A DNA stretch of 64,000 nucleotides from Stomoxys calcitrans (Eukaryota > Arthropoda > Insecta > Diptera > Muscidae): contig NC_081553.1 of assembly GCF_963082655.1 (NCBI RefSeq), positions 35,269,732 through 35,333,731 on the forward strand, in the 5' to 3' direction. Both the position numbers and the translations under genes were made by a program. The notes under the pieces are model-generated. The model was not told where the DNA came from. It made no database searches and saw only the letters and a program-made list of their open reading frames with translations. Shown piece after piece: positions 54,706 through 64,000 of this stretch (positions are counted from its first letter, which is position 1; each line of letters opens with the position of its first letter).

Positions 54706-56568
54706 AACAGAATCCGGTTTAAGAAATCGGTTTATATGGGAGCAATATAAGGTTATAAATCGATTGAGACTGTACTGGGGGGGGTTGTTGGAAGTCATAA
54801 CAAAACATTCCGTGTAAATTTTCAACTAAATCGCATAATAATTGCGGCTTCCAGGGCCTCAAGACGTCAAATCGGGAGATCGATATAAAGGGTGATTTTT
54901 TTGAGGTTAGGATTTTCATGCATTAGTATTTGACAGATCACGTGGGATTTCAGACATGGTGTCAAAGAGAAAGATGCTCAGTATGCTTTGACATTTCATC
55001 ATGAATAGACTTACTAACGAGCAACGCTTGCAAATCATTGAATTTTATTACCAAAATCAGTGTTCGGTTCGAAATGTGTTCATTCACCGTAACGTTGCGT
55101 CCAACAGCATCTTTGAAAAAATACGGTCCAATGATTCCACCAGCGTACAAACCACACCAAACAGTGCATTTTTCGGGATGCATGGGCAGTTCTTGAACGG
55201 CTTCTGGTTGCTCTTCACTCCAAATGCGGCAATTTTGCTTATTTACGTAGCCATTCAACCAGAAATGAGCCTCATCGCTGAACAAAATTTGTCAAAATTT
55301 GAACACATTTCGAACCGAACACTGATTTTGGTAATAAAATTCAATGATTTGCAAGCGTTGCTCGTTAGTAAGTCTATTCATGATGAAATGTCAAAGCATA
55401 CTGAGCATCTTTCTCTTTGACACCATGTCTGAAATCCCACGTGATCTGTCAAATACTAATGCATGAAAATCCTAACCTCAAAAAAATCACCCTTTATATG
55501 TCAGCCATATCAGGTTATAGACCGATTTGGTTCATAATTGGCATAGTTATAAGAAGTCCAAACAAAACACCTCGTGCAAAATTTCAGCCAAAGCGGATAA
55601 GATTTTCCCCTTCCAGAGACTCAAGATGTCTAATCAGGAAATCGGTTAAAATGGCAGCTTTACCAGGTTATAAATCGTTTTGAACCATACTTAGCACAGT
55701 TGTCGAAAGTCACACCAATACGATATGTGCAAAGTTTCAGCCAAATCGGATAAAAATTGCGCCCTCTAGAGGCTCAAAAAGTCATGATCCGAGATCGGTT
55801 CTGTTTACAATCCCAACCGACCTACACTAAAAGGAAACAGAATCCGGTTTAAGAAAACGATTTATATGGGAGCAATATCCGGTTATAAATCGATTGAGAC
55901 TGTACTTGGCGCGGTTGTTGGAAGTCATAATCAAACACTTCGTGTAAATTTTCAACTAAATCGCATAACAATTGCGGCTTCCAGGGCCTCAAGACGTCAA
56001 ATTCCCGATCGATATATATGTCAGCCATATCAGGTTATAGACCGATTTTGTGAATAATTGGCATGGTTATAAAAAGTCCAAACAAAACACACCGTGCAAA
56101 ATTTCAGCCAAAGCGGATAAGATTTTCGCCCTCCATAGGCTCAAGAAGTCTAATCAGGAAATCGGTTTAAATGGCAGCTTTACCAGGTTATAAATCGTTT
56201 TGAACCATACTTAGCACAGTTGTCGAAAGTCACACCAATACGATATGTGCAAAGTTTCAGCCAAATCGGATAAAAATTGCGCCCTCTAGAGGCTCAAAAA
56301 GTCATGATCCGAGATCGGTTCTGTTTACAATCCCAACCGACCTACACTAAAAGGAAAATTTTTTTGCAAAACTTCAAGCGCCTAGCCTTACTCTAGAAAA
56401 GTAATCGTGCTTTCGTTAGTCAAGCAGATGGACATGACTAAATTAACTTAAAATGTCAAGACGGTTAAGAATTTATATACTTTTTTGGGTCTCAGATCAA
56501 TATCTTGATGAGTTACAAACGGAATGACAAAATTACTTTACCCTATTCTATAGTAGAGGGTATAAATA
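54706..56568 (+). mobile_element. Mini-me/DINE-1-like type B array with internal duplication and foldback insertion
   Basis: B monomers (ATCGGTTTATATGGGAGCAATAT, TTGGAAGTCATAACAAAACA) end in a decayed tail (GTCAAGCAGATGGACATGACTAAATTAAC, ATAGTAGAGGGTATAAATAGG). A ~521-bp unit starting AATCCGGTTTAAGAAA is present twice (54711 and 55841). The first copy holds a 607-bp mariner-derived insertion. No head. Confidence 0.75.
54888..55494 (-). mobile_element. Foldback mariner-type element, 195-bp inverted arms
   Basis: Arms at 54888-55082 and 55300-55494 are perfect reverse complements as far as I can read. Each starts AAGGGTGATTTTTTTGAGG and encodes the first transposase residues (MNRLTNEQRLQIIEFYYQNQ). 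The 217-bp centre on the minus strand reads MFSDEAHFWLNGYVNKQNC and TVWCGLYAGGIIGPYFF, the catalytic-core motifs of a mariner/Tc1-like transposase. TA duplicates flank it (54886-54887, 55495-55496). The intact copy at about 56006 shows the empty site. No complete transposase frame exists. Confidence 0.87.
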
Positions 56569-56592
56569 GGAAGATTCGCTGAACAATTGACA

Positions 56593-56700
56593 GCGTGTTG
56601 AAGATTTCATCGCGTTCCTCGTCGAATCAAACCCGTCTAATCCACATATCTGAGGTGACTCCCCAGAGACACATCTGCAAGATCACCGAGATCGGAGAAA
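56593..56700. repeat. Dispersed repeat, left copy
   Basis: GACAGCGTGTTGAAGATTTCATCGCG.TCC.TCGTCGAA..ATATCTGAGGTGACTCC recurs in diverged form at 58419-58520, beyond the next element. Not identified. The rest of 56569-56824 shows nothing else. Confidence 0.6.
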
Positions 56701-56824
56701 AACCGCCTCGCTAGAATAGAAAGTCTATGCCCCTGTAATCCCGGGCTTCTGACTTTGCCCCTCTCTCTCTGTCCTGAAGGGGACGAGCTATGAAAAATAT
56801 AAGAAGGATAGGAATAGAAGAAGG

Positions 56825-58310
56825 AACAAGTAAAATCGTGCTAAGTTCGGCCGGGCCGAATCTTATATACCCTCCACCATGGATCGCATATGTCGAGTTC
56901 TTTTCCCGGCATCTCTTCTTTGGCAAAAAAAGGATATAAGAAAAGATTTGCTCTGCTATTAGAGCGATATCAAGATATGGTCCGGTTTGGACCACAATTA
57001 AATTATATGTTGGAGACCTGTGTAAAATATCAGCCAATTCGAATAAGAATTGCGCCCTTTGTGGGCTCAAGAAGTAAAATAGAGAGATCGATTTATATGG
57101 GAGCTATATCAGGCTATAAACCGATTCAGACCATAATAAACACGTATGTTAATGGTCATGAGAGAATCCGTCGTACAAAATTTTAGGCAAATCGGATAAT
57201 AATTGCGACCTCTAGAGGCTCAAGAAGCCAAGATCCCAGATCGGTTTATATGGCAGCTATATCAGGTTATGAACCGATTTAAACCATATTTGGCACAGTT
57301 ATTGGATATCATAACAAAATACTACGTGCCAAAATTCATTCAAATTGGATAAGAATTGCGCCCTCTAGAGGCTCAAGAAGTCAAGACCCAAGATCGGTTT
57401 ATATGACAGCTATATCAGGTTATGGACTGATTTGAACCATACTCGGCACAGTTGTTGGATATCGTAACAAAACACGTCGTGCAAAATTTCATTCCAATCG
57501 GATAAGAATTGCGCACTCTAGAGGCTCAAGAAGTCAAGACCCAAGATCGGTTTATATGGCAGCTGTATCAGGTTATGGACCGATTTGAACCATACTTGGC
57601 ACAGTTGTTGGGTATTATAACAAAACACGTCGTGCAAAATTTCATTCCAATCGGATAAGAATTGCGCACTCTAGAGGCTCAAGAAGTCAAGACCCCAGAT
57701 CGGTTTATATGGCAGCTATATCAGGTTATGGACCGATTTGAACCATACTTATCACAGTTGTTGGATGTCATAACAAAACACGTCGTGCAAAATTTCATCC
57801 CAATCGGATAAGAATTGCGCACTCTAGAGGCTCAAGAAGTCAAGACCCAAGATCGGTTTATATGGCAGCTATATCAGGTTATGGACCGATTTGAACCATA
57901 CTTATCACAGTTGTTGGATGTCATAACAAAACACGTCGTGCAAAATTTCATCCCAATCGGATAAGAATTGCGCACTCTAGAGGCTCAAGAAGTCAAGACC
58001 CAAGATCGGTTTATATGGCAGCTATATCAAAACATGGACCGATATGGCCCATTTACAATACCAACCGACCTACACTAATAAGAAGTATTTGTGCAAAATT
58101 TCAAGCGCCTAGCTTTACTCCTTCGGAAGTTAGCGTGCTTTCGACAGACAGACGGACGGACGGACGGACGGACATGGCTAGATCGACATAAAATTTCACG
58201 ACGATCAAGAATATATATACTTTATGGGGTCTCAGACGAATATTTCGAGTAGTTACAAACAGAATGACGAAATTAGTATACCCCCCATCTTATGGTGGAG
58301 GGTATAAAAA
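56825..58310 (+). mobile_element. Mini-me/DINE-1-like element, type B, complete, homogeneous array
   Basis: The head AACAAGTAAAATCGTGCTAAGTTCGGCCGGGCCGAATCTTATATACCCTCCACC is followed by a ~190-bp leader shared with 34421 and about eight B monomers. CGCACTCTAGAGGCTCAAG recurs at exact 153-bp steps (57511, 57664, 57817, 57970). The tail has GACAGACAGACGGACGGACGGACGGACGGACATGGCTAGATCGAC, ATATATATACTTTATGGGGTCTCAG and TATGGTGGAGGGTATAAAAAG. This is the best-preserved type B copy. Confidence 0.85.
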
Positions 58311-58418
58311 GGGTCATCAGGCCACCACGCAAGAGCTTCCCCAAAGCCCAAGCCCACGTTCACTCTATATATTTACTCGGCAATTGCCAAACATTGGTGC
58401 TCCGCGTCTGCGCTTGCA

Positions 58419-58530
58419 TGACAGCATGTTGAAAATTTCATCGCATCCATCGTCGAACCCGCCTTACCCACCTATCTGAGGAAACTCCTCAGAGACACAA
58501 CTGCAAGTTCGCCTAGATCAATTACTTGCT
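58419..58530. repeat. Dispersed repeat, right copy
   Basis: GACAGCATGTTGAAAATTTCATCGCATCCATCGTCGAA..CTATCTGAGGAAACTCCTCAGAGACACAACTGCAAG pairs with 56593-56700. Confidence 0.6.
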
Positions 58531-58959
58531 TAGGTGTATGTCCATAGTGGTATGGGGCAGATTAATATCCGAACCCTCTTTTCAACCTTTAGACTTTCAT
58601 GGGAAGGAGAAGAGGGAAAATGAGGAATCACAATAGACCTTAATCTGACCAACGTGGATATCTAGATGACTAATGTCTTGGCAGCATCCTCCGCCAAACC
58701 TAATCTAACCTAACCTTTTCATAATCTCGCTGATTGTAGAGAATAATCTGCCTCGAATCAATAGGACGACGTTTCGTTTAACACCAGCTTCCAGAGAATC
58801 AGTGAAAACACCCTCCTTGAGGCGTACCCCTTGTCACTCACCTTCTGACCATATTTTCACCCAAGTCCTCATTAATAGACCTGTCTCAAAGCATATTATC
58901 CGTCCAACAGAAGACAATGGGATGGATCCCGGTTTGGTCCAGGGAGGCGACTATAGACC
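58531..58959. other. Unassigned stretch with a short CCTAA-type run
   Basis: AAACCTAATCTAACCTAACC near 58697-58716 may be a LINE tail. No coding domain. Confidence 0.4.
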
Positions 58960-59823
58960 CTTTCTTCTTGAGCCTCTAGAGGGCGCAATTATTATCTGAT
59001 TTGGCTGAAATTTGGCATGAAGTGTTTTGGTTTAACCATGAACAATTGTGCCAATTAAGGTTCAAATTGGTTCATAACCTGATATAGCTCTCATATGATC
59101 CGCTTTCGGATCTTGATTTCTCCAGCCTCTAGAGGGCGCACTTTTTATCCGATTTGGCTGAAATTTGGCATGAAGTGTTTCGTTCTAACTTTTAACAACC
59201 GAGCCAAGTATGGTTCAAATCGCCTTGTAACCTAGTCTAGCTCACATATTACCGATCTCTTATCTTGACTTCTTGAGCCTCTAGAGGGCGCTTTATTATC
59301 CGATTTGGCTGAAATTTTGCGCAAAGTTTTATGGTTTGACTGTTTAGAACTGTGCTGAGTATGACCTAAACCAGTTCACAACCTGATATAGCTCCCATAT
59401 AGAGCAATCTCCCGTTTACTCTATATTTTACTTTCTGAGCCTCTAGAGGGCGCAGTTCTCATTCGATTTGGTTGAAATTTAAACGACGACTTATTGTATG
59501 ATCTTTAACATACGTGTTAAATATGGTCTGTATCGGTCCATAACCTGATAAAGTTTATATACAGATCTCCCGATTTTATTTCTTAAGCCACTATAGGGAG
59601 CAATTCTTATCCGATTTGGCTGAAATTTTGCACTAAGAATTCTACTTCCCAAACCAAATATGGCCCCATTCGGTTCATAAATTGGCAATTGGCATAGCAA
59701 TTCTAATCCATTATTCTTTGTTTACCTATAAAGAGATATCGGCCAAAGATCTAGACAGATGCGATCCATGTGGGAGGGTTTAAAAGATTCGACTGGGCCG
59801 AACTTGGCACGCTTTTACTTGTT
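58960..59823 (-). mobile_element. Mini-me/DINE-1-like element, type B, minus orientation, tail missing
   Basis: About five inverted B monomers (TTCTTGAGCCTCTAGAGGGCGCAATTATTATCTGATTTGGCTGAAATTT) lead to an inverted, decayed head: GATCCATGTGGGAGGGTTTAAAAGATTCGACTGGGCCGAACTTGGCACGCTTTTACTTGTT. Confidence 0.78.
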
Positions 59824-61276
59824 ATTTGGGTTTTTTTTTAAACCCTAAGCCCGCCAACCACTGACCACTTTCATATAAATTCAAATACAGGGTTAGTACA
59901 GAACCTTCTAATAATTTATGCGTTCAAGGCAAACATATTTCTTCGTTATTTCATCTTTTTATCTAAATTTAGCATTTGGTCATTTCCAGAGTGGTGGTGG
60001 ACCAAAGGAAATTTCCATCATTGAATGCTAATGTTAACATTACAAGAACCTCTTGGGAGCGAGAGGAGTATATGAAAGAACATGTAAGTGTATGTGTGTG
60101 CTGTGTGCTTGCCACAGCAAGAGCGTCAGTATACATGTAATTGTGTTCGTATTTCCTACAATTTTCCTCTCAAGGATATCAAGTGTCATTTACATTTTTG
60201 ACATGTAAGCAAGAAGAAAAAAAAAAAAAAAGAGGAAAACCGGCAGCAGTAGTACAACATCCGTTACACACTGCTACCCCTTAGAGAGACACAGAGCGGG
60301 GGACATGGGGAGGGGTAAAGAGGCAGCTAACAGTAATATGAGCTTGTCACACACACAATGAGGAAAAAAATTCTCCCGAGTGTAAAGGCAAGGGGGGGCG
60401 GGGTGTGCGTAGAGCTGAAACAACAACTGAGATTCCAGAAAGAAAATTTAATTTATTTTGTCCGGTGAGTAAAAGAGAAAATGAGATTCAAGCAAACAAA
60501 ATAAATAATAAATGAAAAATTCCTCTTTTTCCATTTTTGTTTTTTTTTTGTTTTTCAATTTTCGTTGGTATGAATGACGCCTTCACACAAAATATTCTCC
60601 ATTAAAGTTGTATTTGTCGGGCGAAATAAATGACATTCTAGTCGAAAAGCATGCAAGGCAGTGTGTGAGATGGGAGGGGGGGGGCGAGGGGGGGGGTAGT
60701 GGTAAGAGTGAAATCCCTGCCATAGTATTGTATTTCCTTTGATTCCATTTGATTTCACTTTAATTTGTTTTCGCTTGTCGCTTGCTGACATTGAGTTCTG
60801 CCAATGCAAAAAAAAACGTGCCATAAATTTTATGACAATTCATCATATCTAGTTTTTTGAGCTTTATTACAAAAACTCGTCATAAATAGTTGAGATTCTC
60901 TATATTTTTTTTCTCTCTCTCTCTCTTTGTCTTTTGCACAAATCAAAAGAAAATCATGGGATATCCTTTCTGACAAGCACTTGACCTTGGCCTTTTGCTC
61001 AATGCTTTATATACTTTATACGAAATTGTGTTTGTTTTTTTACAGTTATGACCAAAGAAGTGCACATGGGTATTACAAACTAAGAGGTTATAGTAAAGTG
61101 GGTTAAATTTTGAAAAATTTTCATTTGAAACATAATTGAGATGATATCCCTGGTAACAGAAGTTATATAGACTTCTTTATGCATGGTTCCAAACTAGATG
61201 ACCTCTGAAAACTGTATCAAGCGGAGATCCTTGTAATTAAAAAAGCAGTGAAATCGCTAATATCATATCGAATATA
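59824..61276. other. AT-rich sequence without recognisable gene
   Basis: Contains purine-rich and G-rich tracts (60387-60400, 60673-60697) and a (CT)n tract near 60910-60925. No frame has a recognisable domain. Confidence 0.5.
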
Positions 61277-61463
61277 TTGGGTTGCCCAAAAAGTAATTGC
61301 GGATTTTTCATATAGTCGACGTTGACAAATTTTTTCAACGGCTTGTGACTCTGTAATTGCATTCTTTCTTCTGTCAGTTATCAGCTGTTACTTTTAGTTT
61401 GCTTTAGAAAAAAGTGAAAAAAGTTATTTTAAAAAATCCGCAATTACTTTTTGGGCAACTCAA
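61277..61463 (+). mobile_element. Mariner-type MITE, copy 3 (187 bp)
   Basis: Same terminal repeats as copies 1 and 2, TA on both sides (61275-61276, 61464-61465), shortened centre. Confidence 0.87.
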
Positions 61464-61499
61464 TACTTTCAGACAGCCAGTCAGCCATTAAATCTCTGG

Positions 61500-62441
61500 G
61501 GAAGATATTTCTAAATTCAAGATCGCATATCGGTTTATATGGCAGCTATATCAGGTTATGAACCGATTTGAACCTTATTTGGCACAGTTGTTAGACATCA
61601 TAACAAAATACTTCGTGCAAAATTTCATTCCAATCGGATTAGAATTGCGCCCTCTAGAGGCTTTAGAAGTCAAGACCCACGATCGGATTATATGGCAACT
61701 ATATCTGGTTATGGACCGATTTAAATCATACTTGGCACAGTTGTTGGATATCATAACAAAACACGTTGTGCGAAATTTCATTCCAATCGAAATAGAATTT
61801 CGGCCTCTAGAGACTCAAGAAGTCAAGACCCAAGATCGGTCTATATGGCAGCTATGACAGGTTATGGACCGATTTAAACCATACTTGGCACATTTGTTGG
61901 AAATCATAACAAAAAACACGTTGTGCGAAATTTCATTCCAATCGGATTAGAATTGCGGCTTCTAGAGGCTCAAGAAGTCAAAACCCCAGATCGGTCTCTA
62001 TGGCAGCTTATGGACCGATTTAAACCATACTTGGCACAGTTGTTGGATATCATAACAAAACAGGAAGTGCGAAATTTCATTCCAATCGAAATAGAATTTC
62101 GGCCTCTAGAGGCTCAAGAAGTCAAGACCCAAGATCGGTTTATAAGGCAGCTATATCAAAATATGGACCGATATGGCCCATTTACAATCCCAACCGACCT
62201 ACACTAATAAGAAATATTTGTGCAAAATTTCGAGCGGCTAGCTTTACTCCTTCAAAAGTTAGCGTGCTTTCGACAGACAGACGGACGGTCGGACGGACGG
62301 ACGGACATGGCTAGATCGACATAAAAGGTTTCGACGATCAAGAATATATATACTACATAGGGTCTCAGACGAGCATTTCGGGGAGTTACAAACAGAATAA
62401 CGAAATTAGTATACCCCCATCCTATGATGGAGGGTATAAAA
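61500..62441 (+). mobile_element. Mini-me/DINE-1-like element, type B, head missing
   Basis: About four B monomers (ATCGGTTTATATGGCAGCTATATCAGGTTATGAACCGATTT) lead into a tail with GACAGACAGACGGACGGTCGGACGGACGGACGGACATGGCTAGATCGAC, ATATATACTACATAGGGTCTCAG and TATGATGGAGGGTATAAAA. Confidence 0.82.
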
Positions 62442-63310
62442 TGAAATTGTTCCGCTTTGTTTGGTAGTTTGCTTGTCTGTTCCGTATGGACTCAAAAACG
62501 GCTGACTTGATTTGCATGACATTTTCACAGATAGTAGAGTTTGAGCCCACGGTGAAAATACCACATTTTTTTGATATCCGAAGGGGGGGGATATCCCTCC
62601 CCCTTACCCAAATTTTCAAAAACGCCAGATTTCGAAAATGGATGCACCGATTTAAGCGAAATTGTGTATGCCACCTTACGGTATCCCAAAAAACACGAAA
62701 TTGGTATAAAATTTTAGGGTCATATAACCTGGGCGGACGCCCCATCTCAAAACCCACGTGAAAGGACATATTTATGGATGGGGACAATATGGGTATCAAA
62801 TGAAATGTATTTAAGAGTAGAGTACGAATTTGGCATTAAAATGTCACCTTAAAAGTCGGGGTGTCCCCCACCCCCCAAAAAAAAACCCAACAGGACACTT
62901 TCACCGCTTAGGGCAATATGGGTATCACATGGAAAGTATTTAAGAGTAGAGTACGAACTATGGTATAAAAATTTCACCCAAAGGGTTCGGGAGGTCAACC
63001 ACCCAAAAAAAAAACCCCAACACGACACTTCACCGCTTTGGGCAATAGGGGTATCAAATGAAAGGTATTTGGAAGTCGAATACACATCTGTTATAAGAAT
63101 TTGGTGCGAGGTGTCTACGGGGCCTCCCCAACCCCAAAATCACTCCCAAAGCAGGCACGAATGTCGAACGTCACAAAATGGGTATCAAATGAAAGGTCTT
63201 TGAAAGTTGACTACGAGTCCGGAACCCGTCAACCCATTAAATACCCTTTAATAGGACGTGTAATTCAATCGGGAAAGTACGGGAATTGAAAGAAAGGTTA
63301 ACTGCAGTAA
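62442..63310 (-). mobile_element. Type E element, inverted, partial
   Basis: The right-end block comes first (GTTCCGTATGGACTCAAAAACGGCTGACTTG, ATGCACCGATTTAAGCGAAATTGTGT). Inverted monomers follow with GGTATCAAATGAAA.GTATTT starting at about 62792, 62921, 63050 and 63181 (129-131 bp steps). The ACTAGCTGA end is missing. Orientation is opposite to 51391-52876. Confidence 0.7.
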
Positions 63311-63424
63311 AGCTCGTGTCTTAAAATGATGTAAGGGTTCAAGTAACTAGGTCACATCGTATCTTTTAACAGGACATGTAGATAACGACAATAAAAGACA
63401 CAAATAATTTGAGTTTGGGGTCTT

Positions 63425-63537
63425 AGCGCCGAAGGGACCTACCCTCTACTCCCAACAACTGTGCCCAGTACGATCCAAATCGGTCTACGACCTGATATAG
63501 CTGCCATATAAACCAATTTCCCGATTTGACTTCTTGA
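63425..63537 (-). repeat. Type B monomer fragment, minus orientation
   Basis: CAACAACTGTGCCCAGTACGATCCAAATCGGTCTACGACCTGATATAGCTGCCATATAAACC is one inverted B monomer. It stops where an inverted tail starts. Confidence 0.65.
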
Positions 63538-64000
63538 TGGATGGGGGTACACTAATTTCGTCATTCTGTTCGTACCTACTCGAAATATTCGTCTGAGACC
63601 GCATATTCTTGATCGTCGTGACATTTTATGTCGATCTAGCCATGTCCGTCCGTCTGTCTGTCGAAAGCACGCTAACTTCCGAAGGAGTAAAGTTAGCCGC
63701 TTGAAATTTTGCACAAATACTTCTTATTAGTGTAGGTCGGTTGGTATTGTAAATGGGCCATATCGGTCCATGTTTTGATATAGCTGCCATATAAACCGAT
63801 TTTGGGTCTTGACTTCTTGAGCCTCTAGAGGGCGAAATTCTTATCCGATTGGAATGAAATTTTGCACGACGTGTTTTGTTATAACATTCAACAACTGTGT
63901 CAAGTATGGTTCAAATCGGTCCATAACCTGATATAGCTGCCATATAAACCGATCTTGGGTCTTGACTTCTTAAGCCTCTAGAGTGCGCAATTCTTATCCG
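63538..64000 (-). mobile_element. Mini-me/DINE-1-like element, type B, minus orientation, continues past window
   Basis: An inverted tail (ATGGGGGTACACTAATTTCGTCATTCTGTT, CTAGCCATGTCCGTCCGTCTGTCTGTCG) is followed by two inverted B monomers with CTAGAGGGCGAAATTCTTATCCG. It is cut by the window end. Confidence 0.8.

Noticed and set aside
58697..58720. CCTAA-type run as possible telomeric repeat
   Set aside because: Only two to three imperfect units. Flies lack TTAGG telomeres, and a LINE-tail origin is more likely.

Overview
This 64 kb window looks like intergenic or intronic DNA from a higher fly, most likely a calyptrate muscoid (Musca, Stomoxys or Haematobia type). I found no host protein-coding gene and no functional RNA gene. 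The evidence for a fly is the AT-rich, microsatellite-rich background and the dominance of mini-me/DINE-1-like repeats carrying the (GAC[A/G])n plus (TA)n signature known from dipterans. There are also Jockey-type and RNase-H-bearing LINE remnants, mariner MITEs, a tRNA-derived SINE and a roo-like BEL/Pao retrotransposon.

The one intact gene is the 2,429-codon gag-pol-env frame of a BEL/Pao retrotransposon at 11359-19913, on the minus strand. It has two 462-bp LTRs that I read as identical, a 5-bp target duplication (ATGAT) and an uninterrupted frame. Its domains in order are gag, aspartic protease, RT, RNase H region, integrase and a baculovirus-F/errantivirus-like envelope module. It looks like a very recent insertion.

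Most of the rest is two super-families of dispersed elements with internal tandem repeats. The first is mini-me/DINE-1-like (probably Helitron/Helentron-derived). It has a palindromic head near GTTCGGCCGGGCCGAAC, a tail ending GGTGGTGGGTATAAAA or GGTGGAGGGTATAAAA, and internal arrays with a ~153-bp monomer. Four diverged monomer subfamilies occur (A, B, C and D). Strand + means head on the left. The second super-family (E) has a ~130-bp monomer and ends ACTAGCTGA..CCGG and ..TTTTTATATAT.

Layout: 0-0.8 kb LINE remnant; 0.85-10.98 kb 153-bp elements of types B, C, A, B and A with a SINE, E fragments and a head-to-head LINE 3'-end palindrome; 11.36-19.91 kb BEL/Pao element; 20.3-23.06 kb a 503-bp exact tandem duplication and a type A element; 23.2-28.1 kb two Jockey remnants tail to tail, one with a nested SINE; 28.5-30.8 kb SINEs and a type D array; 31.7-33.35 kb LINE 3' part with a tandemly duplicated RNase H; 34.4-42.4 kb types B, A, E and A; 43.7-50 kb large type A elements, one split by an RT fragment; 51.4-52.9 kb complete E element with a mariner MITE inside; 54.1-56.57 kb MITE, foldback mariner and a 521-bp duplication; 56.8-59.8 kb type B elements; 61.3-64 kb MITE, B, E and B. 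Between these lie AT-rich stretches in which I see no genes.

Open frames of 60-170 codons that run through the arrays arise because 153 is divisible by 3. I do not regard them as genes.
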